Assembly: GCF_022965805.1 (NCBI RefSeq)
Contig: NC_133101.1
Coordinates: forward strand, 11,321,069 to 11,385,068
Length of the DNA: 64,000 nt
From: Primulina eburnea
Taxonomy: Eukaryota > Streptophyta > Magnoliopsida > Lamiales > Gesneriaceae
Direction: 5' to 3'
Numbering within the stretch: position 1 is the first letter of the stretch; each line of letters opens with the position of its first letter. This document shows positions 21,013-33,446 of this stretch, piece after piece. The translations under genes were made by a program, and so were the position numbers. A model generated the notes under the pieces. That model worked only from the letters and a program-made list of their open reading frames with translations. It was not told the DNA's origin and did not search any database.

Positions 21013-23652
21013 ATCTATCCCCCTTAATTTGAATTTCGTCCCCGAAATTCGCTTATCCTCGATAATCCAAAAATTAGATTCTTAATTCTAGTATCTCAAC
21101 AATCCACGCTACCGCTGCGCTACTCTGATAAATATTAAATCTTATGTTGTCCTTACGTCTCTTCAATCCTAATTAAATTGCCTACCAAAAACTTCGTTTG
21201 CGAATCCCAACTTAAAACGACTTATGGTAACTTAGTTTACTTTACTACTACCTCGAATTCGGACTTTTCTCGTCGTTCTCAATATTATAAATGAAGGTTC
21301 AAACTTATCGTATCTTACCTTCTTTATCTATACATGTAATGTCAACGACCTATTACATTAGCATTTATGCAGTCCAACCTAAGAGGTCTTAGCACCAACG
21401 GTTACTGATCAACTTCCATCCTCAGCAATACACTTACAAGTTAAATCTTATCTTAATCCCCATAATAATATTGGCCTACAATCCTTGAATCGAATATTTA
21501 CCTTACGGTACAAACTTACATAACTTAGCTATTTACGAATACGTCCCAAATATAAAATTGTTGCCAACCTTTAATTTCGAGTAACATAAATCCGTAAAAC
21601 CCCAAAATATATAATATCGATCCTCTCCTTAAATAATAAAAACTTTCTAGCATCAATCACAAGCTTAAACTATTTTCTTCACGATTACAATATAGTTAAA
21701 GCCTAAGACGCTTGAGCCTTCCTCATTGGAACGAATGTCCCACTTAGACGTATCCCCAATACTCAATTAATTCTAGCGTATAAAACTTAATAAGCTTCCT
21801 TTATTAATAATGGACTAACTCTAATGAATCAAGTCCACTTATAACCCTAGAATTCTAGAATCCCTATATCAAGCTTGTAGATTTCTTACTCAATAAAAAT
21901 CTTAATATTCATTTATTGATAACTTATGTTGAACACCAATAATTCCCTTTGTTTTTATTTCACCCAAAAATTCCGTATGAGCAAATATCCCATAAATTTG
22001 AAATTCAAACTTACGCAGCCCAAACAGTTTTGGATAACATAATTCCAACACACATATTCGCTTATTCTCAAGTTTCTTAATAACCTACAAAAATTTCTCA
22101 AGACAAGATGTCTACCTCAATTCTTACATGCGTCGTCTATCAAATAACTTAATTATCAACCATACCCTACCTTCTAGAAAAATCAAATTCCAACAAAGGT
22201 ACAAGCTTAACTGTTACAATCATGACTAAAACTTATGACACATCGACTTAAGTTCCCAAAATAATTTTCGTTAACTCAATGTCTACTCTTATAACTTAAC
22301 TAACCGATCAACGTTACCTCAAATCGTTATCACCCTGAATTTTAAATTTGCCGCAACATTAATTCACTAGCGCTTAACTTTTCGAGCCTAATGTCGATTC
22401 ATCTTACAATCCCCTTGATTATCATTTCTTATAATATTATAACCCAGATACTTCAAGGTTCTAATGATCCCTTCGAGCTTAAATCATCGAAAATTCTTAT
22501 CATTTAAACCATTCAATTCCCACTTACTGCTAAACTAGTCCCCCAAATTCCTTAAAATTGTAGCATTAGTTCATTATTTCCTCAAAATTATCCAGTTTGT
22601 CCTAAATTTCGGAAATTCCACATTTACCCATAAGTTCTTGGTGTTCCTAATTCCATTGTGTAAGTTCCTCGCAATATAAAATTCAAAAATTTTAAGCTTA
22701 TTAGACCCAAATTCAATTCTCATAGCCTCAAAATTTACTGATTTAACCCAAGTGTTCCTTAAAAATTCGAATTTAATCCACAAAATTTCTTGAATTTGCA
22801 ATTTGACCCTTAAAGTTCTCGAACTTACATTTTTGGCCCTACAACTCTTCAAAATTTGCATTTCCGGTCCCCAATAAAATCTTCGATTTTAGTCTCATTA
22901 AACCTTAAAATCCTCGAAACTCGGAATTTAATCCCAAACGATAACTTAGAAACTAGTCCCTTAGGATTTTTATCTTTCCACTTAGGTCCTGAAACTATTG
23001 GTCATTACCACTGGGTCCTTAAAATTCTCAATTCGTGCAATTAAATCCTTAAATCCAACTAGGGAGAGCATGCATCCTAAATAAATTCTATGCTTGTATA
23101 CTTCCAAATATCGTCGTAGTCTCAAATAATTAATCCTTACATGGAGTTCTCAAAAAGCAACTTAGCTAGCAACCGCAAACCATCAGTAATTTCTTAGAAC
23201 ATCTACAAGTCCCAAAAACATTCGTAATTGTCAAGTTTAACTTATGACCCACAAGTATAACATCAGTACTACTAACCAAAAATTAATATAGACAAATCAT
23301 TTCCAACTTTTCCTGACGCCCAAAAGCAAAATTCTTGTTCATGTCCAATTCCACCACACCAGCATGCAAGAAAATTAAATAATTTCTCATTTCATGTCGT
23401 AACATGCATAAAAGTTTTAAAAAAATCCAATCTCAATTCATAACGACAAATAAACCTGTACTTTAAAACGTATGTAATGTAAACATACAAGTGATATCAT
23501 TAAAACATGCACATGCTGAAATCATGACTGGGTGCTTAATACATGAAATAATTTAAAACCTTAAAACTTACAGACTTGAGGTGTGACTTCGTGAGCTTCT
23601 TGCGACTGGCAGTAGGCGTAACCCTTTACAAGAACCTCGCTCTGATACCAAC
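21013..23652 (-). other. Internal region of the LARD-like element
   Basis: On the minus strand it runs from the primer site (TGGTATCAGAGC, 23639-23650) to the polypurine tract (AAATTAAGGGGGATAGAT, 21013-21030). No recognisable domain occurs. 22440-23050 consists of degenerate phrases of about 37 nt (such as CCTTAAAATTCTCGAA with TTTAGTCC), the same type as in the candidate intron at 3687-4361. A GTAAGT donor-like site lies near 23565. Confidence 0.8.
23639..23650 (-). other. Primer-binding site, initiator tRNA-Met type
   Basis: The minus strand reads TGGTATCAGAGC two bases after the 5' LTR end at 23653. Confidence 0.9.
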
Positions 23653-26600
23653 TGTAACGAACCGTACTTTTGCTACTTGAAATTTGCGGAAAAATTAAAA
23701 ATTTTCTTTTAAACTAAAGGAAATGCGGAAATGAAATCAAATACGGTCGTCACTACATCCTCCATCATTAAAATATTTGAAATCGACATCGCCAATAAAA
23801 ATTTGTAAAAAGAAACACTTGTTCCAAACGTAACTCCTCAAGGCATAAAATCAGAGTATTTTAAACTTTGCATAAAACGTAAACATTGCGGTCCTCGGGT
23901 CTAGCCTGCCACTCAGTCCAAGCCTGCCCCTTGGTCGCCACCTCCTGTCTCCTCAACATAGTCACCTGCATCGATCAAGTCTAGTGAGTCTAAAGACTCA
24001 ACACGTATAAACTGGAATAACGAATACTACGTAATAAAATCGCATGCAACTTTAAAATAGGACATACATAACTTGAAGCTAGAGCTTGCATAATAAACTT
24101 GAACATACGTACATACATACTTTGACGTGCCATCATCATAAACTTTTCTTAAACATGCTTGCATACTTGAACATACTTGAACATACATAACTTCATCATT
24201 TTGCGTAGAGGATGTTTCAAAGCAAGTGACCCATACATAATAAACGCCTGATCAGACAAACCACAGTACTGGGCTGACAGGGACGTGTCCACTGCCTCAT
24301 AAATGAGATCCCTGTTCATAATTTAACAGGCTAGTTGATCCACGTTCATAATTTAACGCTTCACAACCACGATCTAACCCGTTCATAATTTAACGGACGG
24401 ATTGGTCCCCGTTCATAATTTAACGCTTTCCAATCCTAACTTCAAACCCGTTCATAATTTAACGGGGTGGAGAGGTCCTCGGCCACGTTCACCGACTTCC
24501 AAACCCATTCACTTTTGGTCACAAGACATTTAGCATACCTCAAAAACTTCAAATATTTTCTTTGCACGTCAACATACTTACTTGGCGTTGAGGGATTCAT
24601 TGGACTTCGATCGGGGCCGTTGCTGCACATACTAACATGAATTTGCATAACTTAAACGTAGAAATCATACTTACTCTCAAGTTCAATCAATACTTAGGAC
24701 GTTCTAACATTTCCCATGACATGACCTTGAAAATCCTTGCACTAAACCATGGCATCAATCCCCGAAAACAACCAACAAACTTTTCCTAAACCGAGAGTAC
24801 ACATGCTCACAACCAAACTCCATAAATAACTTAAGACGTTCTAAAACGCTCGGGAATTGACCTCAATTAAATCAATGTACTAAACCATCACAAGAAATCC
24901 CAAAGCAAACGTTTAAGTTTTCCCAAAACATGAAGAACACGGACCCCGGGTCTGGGTCCGTGTGTGTGCGCAAAGAAAGTACCAACAAAATGAAGGGACA
25001 CGGACCCCGTGCCCTGGTCCGGCTCCGGGTCCGTGTAGACTCGGTAAAAATACACTTCGAATGATATAAAGGCACAGACCCCGTCTATAGGTCCGGGTCA
25101 GGGTCCGTGAAGATACTGTGAAGGGAATACTCGGAAAGGAGAGGGGCACGGACCCCGTGCTTAGGTCCGGGTACGGGTCCGTGTCCATGCGCAAATTTGA
25201 CACCATGAAGATAACAAAGGCACGGACCCCGTGTCAGGGTCCGTGGAAAGGTCCGTGTAGCTACTGTCGGTCGAAACTTACGAAATTCTGAACATGTTTT
25301 TGCTTAATCTTCTAGACTCGATTCCTCGGACTATGAACGTCACCACGAGACACTTCTTAGAACACTAAGGTATTATACCAAACCCAAGTGAGCATTAAAG
25401 TTAACCCCAAAAGTCACAATCCACAAACAACAACACAAATCGGATTTTGGTACCAATTTCCTTCCTACAACGCTTAATTCGACTTGGTGCCTAACGACAC
25501 AACAGAGACACCAATAAACTATCCCAACGTCATAAACAATGTACCTATACGCAGCAACAATCGCCCGTCGATCCCCAACGAAGCCTGCAACATAAAACTT
25601 CAAGAAACGCATCAATAACATAATTTTCTGAAAATTACAGTTGGAGCAGTCTCACGAAAAACATCATAACTCACTCATTTTTCGTCCAAAAATCTCGAAT
25701 TTTATATCAAATCGAAGGTATCGAAAAGTTCTACATTTTTCGTGTTGAAAGTTTTCTCAAATTCTGTACCGAAAAATCGCAGTTTTGACATGAACAGTAA
25801 AAACGTAAATTAGATCTAAAATTTTTCCTTCAAAATTGATCCAATCAATTATCCGCTCAAACTACGAACCCACATGAATTTTACGCATAAAAGCAACGCA
25901 ACACATAATATGACATGATCGATGCATCAAGAACAGAATATACGTGCCTTTCGATATAAAAATACCGTGACGGCGATACCGAAGCGGAGATAGAAGCGAG
26001 GTTGATCCGGGACGAACGTGGCACCGTTTTCTTGCAATAAAATTCACGAAAACCTTGCTGGAATTTGAAGAGGGGGTGGGCGGCTGCTATGCTAATGAAG
26101 AACCCTAGTTTTCTCTTTTAAAATAATAAAACTAGAATTGATAGAGAGTGTGTATGTTTAAGCGTGACAGGTGTGTGTAAAAGTGTGTAATGTGTGCGTG
26201 AGTTTTGATTAAATTAAAAGACTAACTTTTGCTTAATTAAAATAATTATCTACTAAATAAACACTAACTCTCCTCTACCTTTTTAAATAAAACACTTTAG
26301 TTAAAATATAACACACACCATACTAGACTTTAAAAGTTCTAAAACCCTAAACTCGCAAAAATAATTAATTTAGGATTCAAACTACTAACATCTCATAAAA
26401 ATACTAATTTAAAATAAACTTCTCAATTAAAACAACCCACACAAAATACTAAATTTTAAAAGTTTTAAACCCCTAAATCCACTAAATAAATAAATTAGGA
26501 TTTTAAAATGCTAAGCTAAATAAATTATTCAAAAATGCTCCAGCCTCAACTTAAAATAAAATACCACATTTTAAATTGCCAAAAATCGTCACCGGTCTTT

Positions 26601-26833
26601 TCCTCGTTTCCGCCTCGAATAATCGCCTGAAACATGAAACTCGAAAAACATTTTAACGTGCATCAATTAAACATAAATATTAAAATAATGAAAATTCTTA
26701 AATCATGAATTAAAACCCACTTTTATTTAAAATAAACATGCATTAAAACCATTTAGAAAAATACAAAAAAAAAAGAATTTAATAACTGGCACGCACGTGG
26801 TTCATGTGGAATTCAAATTTTCGGGACGTCGCA
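23653..26833 (-). repeat. 5' LTR of the LARD-like element
   Basis: Near-identical to 17816-21012, 3181 bp. The hairpin array recurs at 24937-25258; a 12-bp deletion in unit 1 removes the extra GGTCCGTG present in the left LTR. Confidence 0.95.
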
Positions 26834-27105
26834 CTTTATTAGTGAAAAGTAAATTCTAAACTTTATCCAGTGTTAGCTGCAATTGCAAGAGATGTCCTAC
26901 CCATGCAAAGTTCAAGTGTTGCTTCTGAATCAACATTTTCAGTATGTGGAGGATCATTGATAAACAAAGAACTAATTTAAAGCCAGAAACACTTTCCATG
27001 CTAACATGCCTACAAAATTGGTTTGCAGCAGAAAAAAAGAATAGGACTGCTGGAGCGATCGACGAATTTCAAAGCTCAAGCTCCGACAAAGATCCAGAGT
27101 ATTAA
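26834..27105 (+). pseudogene. hAT transposase, 3' part (dimerisation domain), broken
   Basis: The C-terminal hAT dimerisation domain continues here after the insertion: LYPVLAAIARDVLPMQSSSV and SESTFSVCGG in one frame, then NLKPETLSMLTCLQNW and the acidic tail in another. A frameshift lies near 26965. In active elements this domain dimerises the transposase. Confidence 0.85.
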
Positions 27106-27284
27106 AAATATATTTTAATAAATCGTGATGAATTTTAGATGTTCAATTGTAAAAATAAATGTTTAAGTTATTTTGTTATAGTTTTTTTTATGTAATGACA
27201 ATTATTTGCAATCAAAATACTAAATAAAAAGTGCCCATTAATATTACTAATTTTAATTATATAGTAAAATATAATAAATTAGAG

Positions 27285-27460
27285 TTCGGAACTTGTTCGA
27301 CCCGAATCGGAACCCGTTTATTAACAGTCGAACCGGTCAAGGGTTTGGATTGGTTCCAAGTATTTCAACTTGGAACCGGAACCGGTTCGGGACCGGTTCC
27401 TAACCGGTTCAGACCGGTTCGGAACTCATCCGACCCAGATGCGGTCCGAAACCGATTCGA
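27285..27460. repeat. Right subterminal GAACCGGTTC motif cluster of the hAT
   Basis: Contains GGAACCGGAACCGGTTCGGG, ACCGGTTCC, AACCGGTTCAGACCGGTTCG and related words, the mirror of the left cluster. Confidence 0.75.
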
Positions 27461-27481
27461 TAGAACCGTTAAGCATGCCTA

Positions 27482-27691
27482 CTTCATGCTGGTTATCGTC
27501 TTTAATTAATTTCGTTTTCTATATATGATTATTACTTCTTGTTGGTTATTTCTATATATTATTAGTACTTCATGCTGGTTATTACTTCATGTCAACATGA
27601 AGTAATAATCATATATAGAAAATAAAATTATTTAAAGAGACAATTGCAAAATGCAAATTGAAATGATTATTACTTCATGCTGGTTATGACT

Positions 27692-27776
<85 letters not shown>

Positions 27777-27800
27777 CCCTAATTCATGCTGGTTATTACT

Positions 27801-27836
<36 letters not shown>

Positions 27837-27948
27837 GCCCTAATAAAAAAACTCGTCTCTCAATTTCAATTTGCATTTTGCAATTTTAAATATTTTTTTT
27901 TTTATATTGGAAGAATTTTATAAATCAAATGACAAATAATAAATAATC

Positions 27949-27979
<31 letters not shown>

Positions 27980-28370
27980 TTCACACATTAAGAACCCGCA
28001 TCTGCTATTTTTTATGCACTCTAGATTAAACCCAAAAAGATAATGCAATAACAGGAAAACGACGAAATATAAACAATTTCTATGCTACGTTGTCATATAA
28101 TAATATAGCATCGATCATTTCACTCGATATATAATCATGATCTATAACAAACCGTTTAACCAAAAAAAACACACACACACTAAACAAAAAAAATTGTTAC
28201 ATAGAAAAACAGATGCACAACAAGCGAAATCCCACATATGTGCTCATTTCCGAGCGTCAATTTTTTTTTTTGGGTTTATTTTTTTATATAATTTATATAA
28301 TATTCTTTAATTCTAAAATCGAATTTATAATATATTTAATCAAAACAAAACGACGTCGCTGTCATGGAAA
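27482..28370. repeat. AT-rich intergenic block with microsatellites
   Basis: Contains (AT)n at about 27699-27775 and 27808-27836, (TTA)n at 27951-27979, and repeated copies of GATTATTACTTCATGCTGGT in direct and inverted order (27520-27690). 27600-27650 is an inverted copy of the sequence at 15565-15610. No gene is seen. Confidence 0.8.
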
Positions 28371-29035
28371 TCACGTGAATTCTCCATGTATAGACTCCTG
28401 GGACCACGAGTCGCGAAGCCATTTTAGCAGCACTTGCGCCTTTCGCTTAGCTCTCACCGTGCAATCGCTCTGCACCAGCACCAGCACCAGCAGCTGAGTC
28501 AACACGCCGGCTGCCAACTCATTCTTCTGGGTCTTCTCCGACGCCGAGAACAGCGAGAGCAGAGCTCCGGCTGCATACTCGGTGGCGCGATCTGAGACCT
28601 TCAAGATGATTTTCACCAGTAAGGGGACCACCATGGTGTGCGAGACGAATGCCGCGCAACCTGATAGGATCCGACATAAAATTCCACCGTCGCTAGTGCT
28701 CTCTCGGTGTCGCACATATCGAACTCCACCAACCTGTGGACCAGCGCCTCCACCGCACCTGCCGCAATAGCCTTGTGCCTGTGCTGCTTCGCGAGGCACA
28801 ATGCGAATAGAGATTTGATTCCGATCTTCAAAGCAATGGGGTATATTTCAAAATGCCAACAATTCCATCAAAAACTCCTTCGACGCCGCTTATTTGTGCT
28901 CGGAGCTCAGGCAACCTTATCCCTGCCACGACACTCTCAATCAATGCAGCGGAGTTTACTCGAACGTCGATAGAGGAATGGACCAGTAAATTCACCAAAT
29001 AATGAATCCGATTCCGGTCAGCTGCCACGTACATA
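28371..29035 (-). pseudogene. U-box E3 ligase (PUB24/25/26-like) ARM-repeat C-terminus
   Basis: Minus-strand pieces follow the C-terminal half of plant U-box/ARM proteins: VAADRNRIHYLVNLLVHSSI (29030-28950), IGIKSLFALCLAKQHRHKAI (28825-28750), CAAFVSHTMVVPLLVKIILK (28660-28600), SDRATEYAAGALLSL (about 28590-28550) and RAKRKAQVLLKWLRDSW (about 28450-28400). These repeats bind ligase substrates in the intact family. The U-box half is absent and there are at least two frameshifts, near 28835 and 28690, so it is a truncated pseudogene. A GGTGCT-type triplet run has lengthened one Leu/Val stretch. Confidence 0.85.
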
Positions 29036-29282
29036 CAATTCTCTTAACACTCGGGTATGCAAATTTAGCGCATGATATTTTTTCCTCTAGTTTGGATCTT
29101 AAAAAATATATATGCATTATTCCTTCACATTTTAGTTAAACCTTTTTCAACGTGACTCTCTTAATTTTTATTTTTCAAAAAAATAAAATTAATAATCTAG
29201 TCATATATAAATTGGACATTATCATTTTATTCTTACTTTTGATATAATATGTTAAATTATTATTACCTTAAAAAACTCCAAA

Positions 29283-29612
29283 TTGCCATATATGTGTATA
29301 GCTATATATATCGTAGCTATATACATATATGTATATGGCTATATATATATATGGCTATATAGTATAGCCATACATATATAGCCATATATATATATATAGC
29401 CATATACATATATGTAGATATACATATATGGCTATAGCTATATATATCCATATACATATATATAGTATAGCCATACATATATAGCCATATATATATATAG
29501 CCATATACATATATGGCTATAGCTATATATATATCCATATACATATATAGTATAGCCATACATATATAGCCATATATATATATAGCCATATACATATATG
29601 TAGATATACATA
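29283..29612. repeat. AT-rich minisatellite, left part
   Basis: Degenerate units of about 100 bp are built from TATATGGCTATAGCTATATA, CATATACATATA and TATAGTATAGCCATACATAT. It continues at 32900-33192 beyond the hAT insertion. The long frames seen in it are low-complexity artefacts. Confidence 0.85.
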
Positions 29613-32600
29613 CAGTGGCGGAGCCAGGAATTGAGATCTACCCGGGCTAAATTTTTTTTAACAAAAAACAAAATAATCCATAACAATTAAAATCATAACT
29701 ATGATACCTGTTCATCGTAGTCTCAAACATTTCTCATTAACAAGATCTTCAATATTTTGGTTATTGAACTCGTAAGATTCAGAAACCGACAAAACATTGA
29801 TAATGTAATATTATATCTCCATCATCCTGCAAGAAAAATTAATGAAGATCAAATAAAATAAATATCTCTAAAATCATTCATTTAATGTTAGATGATTAAA
29901 TTAAATATTTGTAAGCTAAAATATACAAAGATAATCTGTATAAACATAATCTTACTATTGAAGCTGTGATCTACGATTCTTTGAAGTATAATATTCATCA
30001 ATTATAGAATCTGAGTCTATATTTGAAGCTACATCGAGCTCAAAATGTTCATGACAAACTACATCGAGCTCAAAATGTTGTAGCTGACACCTCAAATGAT
30101 GCCTTTCCTGTTCAGTGAAGTCCTCGGGATAATACTTCTCAGCGAGAGTACAAATCTTGTCAATGTTGAACCATTTAAAATTATCTTTTGGATCCAAAGC
30201 AGAACTGAGAATTAGAAGTTCAACTGTCTCATCACTGAATCTAGAGTTTAACTCTTCCAACTGAAAATCTATTGCAACATTAAATATATCATAATGAAAG
30301 TGATGTTCAACTGTGATGGTATCCTTTTTCTTGCATGAACGAGTAGAATGCTTATAATGAGAACTCATCTCCGGTATATCGACATCCAATCTTGTGCAAA
30401 ATGATTTTACATACGAAAGAAGAATATCAAAACCATCATTTCTCAATCTCAGGAAAAGTTCTTTAGTCGTAGAGACCAAATCCATTGCACTTATGATATC
30501 AAGAGATTTTTGTTGCAAGGCTCGGCAAAGCAAATTTGTGATCCCCATAATTTTTTGCATCAAATGCAAAATAAAAATGAAATCAAAAGACTTCATCACT
30601 ATTAATGAACCACCAGCTTCCCCGCGCATTGAAGTAGAGGTGCCATCAATGATAATGTTTTCGAGCACATTAATAGTTGCATCATACATATCTATCAAGC
30701 TGCAAATAGAATCAAAATGGGAGCTCCAACGAGTAGTACCTGCTCGATGCAAAGTACCAATCTGATTAGCTCCTCGCCCAGTCTCGCGTTCACCGGCAAC
30801 AACAGAACGTGCAATTTCATTAACTTGATTAGATTGTAACTCAGCATTGCGCTTGGAAGAAGATGTAACAAGATTGACAATAGTCGTCAGATTTGAAAAG
30901 AAAAGCCATATAGAGATCTCTTTTTCAGCTGCTCCAACTAATGCTAGTTGGAGTCGATGGGCAAAACAATGTACATAATATGCATAGGGGCAATCTTTAA
31001 GAAATAAAGCTTGCAATCCATTAAAAGCACCACTCTTGAACTTCTGGTGAGGTATATCTTGCATTTCCCGGAGCCTTGTCTAAGATAACATCTTCAATAC
31101 TAGCATTCCATTTCCCCAATAGTTTTAACATCTCAATGAAATTACCACGATTTAGGGAATATGAAGATTCATCATGACCTCTCAATCCACATCCTTGCAA
31201 ACTAAGCCAATGGACACACTCAATTGTTGCTGCAAGCCTTAACCCATTTTTTTGAATATGTTCAGAAGTTTCTCGATTCATAACTACATCTATATGCCTA
31301 GTGACATTCATCAAATCAACAACAGATTTTGAAGATTTATTGTGTGTCGAGTTAGAACTTCCCATGTGAGACAAAAAAGCACACTTTGCTCCATCATTAA
31401 CGCGTTTCCAACTTTTAAACCCTTCAATTGTAAATGTAGATTGTTGTGCTTCACTTAATTCAAAAAGATAGCACGGAAAACAAAATACTGCATCCTTCGA
31501 AGGAGAGTACTCTAACCATGGAAACTTTTTAAACCATGTATATTGAAATCGACGATGCTGCTTTCCTGATTCAGACCGTGGGTATTCCGACAATTTAGGT
31601 TGATAAGGTCCCATTTTGATATAAGCTCGTCTAATTTCATCACGATGATTAACAGGATGTTGCAACATCGGAATACGCAATCCAGGATCCCGTTCAAGGG
31701 AAGTTTCATCAAACACAACGCTTTTAGATTTAGAAGGAGGCTCGGGCTCCTCAATATGAATGGATGCATGAGTCTCGATCCTCTCGGATGATGAAGGATT
31801 ATCAATTGTTGGCTGAAAGAATGATAAAATATTTTTTTTCCTCTTTCTCTCTTGATTTGACATTAAAATAACCTAATATAAACAAAATTATTAAATTTAG
31901 ATTAGAACCAAATAATATAGAGTGCATAGATAAATTTAATGTTAATAACATGACAATACTCGATAAACAAATAATATATGATCTTAATATATCTCTATAT
32001 TTATTTCAAAAAATATATCTCTATAATTAAGCACTCAATATTTCTAGAATAACTCTAACACAGAATAATCAAGCACCCAATTCACCAGTCCACAAAACTC
32101 AATCATATTATCTATTACATTTATATCAACTGATGCGAAGACATGTGCATCATTTTGCATGAGTGAATACTTGAAATGCAATTTAAGAACATTTTCTTCT
32201 ACAACTACACAAGCATGTATAAATGTGTCTCGAACATAGACATGAGTTTCTTTAAACCAACTAATTAATCCATCATTCAAGAATATCGTACTGTACTAAA
32301 TACTAATTAATCCATCTCATATCAACTAATTAATCGATCAACCAATATTGTGGGAAAAAATCAACTAATAAACACCATAAATCCATCTCATATCAACTAA
32401 TAAATATCCCACATTCTCATAAATCAAAACCAATATTGTGGGAAAAAAAAGAAAGAGCAACAAAGACTCAGAAGCATGAAACTATAGCCAGAAGAACAAA
32501 TAAACACCAAAAATCAAATGCACAACGGAAGCCCAAACAAACCTTTTTTAACAGCAATTCCAACCAAAGATTGAATTGCACTCGATACTCCTTCAAGTAG

Positions 32601-32899
32601 GCGTGGTTGAGGAAAAACAAAAGAAAACAGGCTGATGTTGGGAGAGAGGCGACACGATGTGTTGGGAGGGTTTGATTCTCACTTTTGTAAACGTAATCAG
32701 TTTTTTTTTTAATTTTGACAATATCAAACACAATTGGACTTTGGAATGGGCTGGACAAAAACTATTGCATGCTAAAAAAATTTTATTGGGCCACCTGGGC
32801 TACCTGGGCTGGACAAAAATTTTCACATACTAAAAAAAAATTTTTTTTTGGGCCACCCGGGCTACAGCCCAGGTGGCCACTAGTCTCCCTCCGCCCCTG
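29613..32899 (-). mobile_element. hAT transposon, Tip100/ZMYM1-like
   Basis: Ends CAGTGGCGGAGCCAG (29613) and, inverted, CAGGGGCGGAGGGAG (32899) match the CAGGGGCGGA-type termini of Tip100-group hATs. The perfect 8-bp TSD is TATACATA (29605-29612 and 32900-32907). The right end carries a GC-rich hairpin (GGCCACCCGGGCT/AGCCCAGGTGGCC, 32851-32878). It encodes a deleted transposase on the minus strand. Confidence 0.95.
29955..31863 (-). pseudogene. Tip100-like hAT transposase with internal deletions
   Basis: 31021-31863 (280 codons, ATG at 31861-31863) has a Lys-rich start with FFQPTID, then a TTF-type zinc finger (AVFCFPCYLFE, then GFKSWKRVND) and the start of the DUF4371 region. The frame shifts near 31060, and 29955-31064 continues with GAFNGLQALFLKDCPYAYYV. 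About 110 residues that usually separate these parts, including the first catalytic Asp, are absent. At the C-terminus HFELDV is duplicated and joined directly to the end of the protein (SIIDEYYTSKNRRSQ), so the dimerisation domain is missing too. It is a defective, non-autonomous copy. Confidence 0.85.
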
Positions 32900-33192
32900 T
32901 ATACATATATGGCTATAGCTATATATATATCCATATACATATATATAGTATAGCCATACATATATAGCCATATATATATATAGCCATATACATATATATG
33001 TAGATATACATATATGGCTATAGCTATATATATATCCATATATATATATCCATATACATATATATAGTATAGCCATACATATATAGCCATATATATATAT
33101 AGCCATATACATATATGTAGATATACATATATGGCTATAGCTATATATATATCCATATACATATATATAGCTATAGCCATATATGTATTATT
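32900..33192. repeat. AT-rich minisatellite, right part
   Basis: Same units as 29283-29612, continuing after the TSD of the hAT. Confidence 0.85.
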
Positions 33193-33392
33193 TATATAGT
33201 ACTTGGCTCTCAATCACCACCATTATATAATACCTGGCTCTTGATCACCAACATTATATAATACTTGGCTCTCGATCACTTATACTACCGTGAGTAGTTC
33301 ACCCATAATTTGGTTTTCACTTCTTCGTCTGGTAAGATCTCTTGTAGCGCTCGCATGCATGCTGTTATATATTAATATATTTACATAATTTG

Positions 33393-33445
<53 letters not shown>
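33193..33445. repeat. 31-bp tandem repeat and (AT)n tract
   Basis: Three copies of TATATAATACTTGGCTCT-CGATCAC-type units of 31 bp lie at 33193-33285. A pure (AT)n tract follows at 33397-33445. 33446-33807 holds nothing recognisable. Confidence 0.8.

Positions 33446-33446
<1 letters not shown>

Larger units (their letters stand above)
17816..26833 (-). mobile_element. Non-autonomous LTR retrotransposon (LARD-like), Del/Tekay derived
   Basis: Two LTRs of about 3.2 kb flank a 2640-bp internal part. The perfect 5-bp TSD is CTTTA (17811-17815 and 26834-26838). The primer site is the initiator-Met type, and the 3' internal end keeps a GGGGACGAAATTC...AAGGGGGATAG sequence like that before the polypurine tract of Tekay elements. 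No gag or pol domain remains, so it is a large retrotransposon derivative that must move in trans. It inserted into the hAT transposase gene. Confidence 0.93.
15864..27481 (+). mobile_element. hAT transposon, split by an LTR element
   Basis: Terminal inverted repeats TAGGCATGCTTAACGG (15864-15879 and, inverted, 27466-27481) are flanked by a perfect 8-bp TSD, CTTCATGC (15856-15863 and 27482-27489). An 8-bp TSD is the hAT signature. Without the 9-kb insertion and its TSD the element is about 2.6 kb. It encodes a BED-finger/hAT transposase on the plus strand, now broken. Confidence 0.95.

Noticed and set aside
19549..25621. Identical 82-codon and similar minus-strand frames at matching places of 17816-21012 and 23653-26833
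   Set aside because: They lie in the two LTRs of one element, so identity reflects LTR duplication, not selection; no domain is recognisable.
27677..27889. 70-codon frame over (AT)n
   Set aside because: Poly Tyr-Ile from a microsatellite.
32044..32280. 78-codon minus-strand frame upstream of the Tip100-like transposase
   Set aside because: No recognisable domain and no splice support; cannot be distinguished from chance in the element's 5' region.
29317..33213. Long frames rich in Tyr/Ile/Met in the AT minisatellite
   Set aside because: They are translations of TATATGG/CATATA repeats; low complexity and present in several frames.
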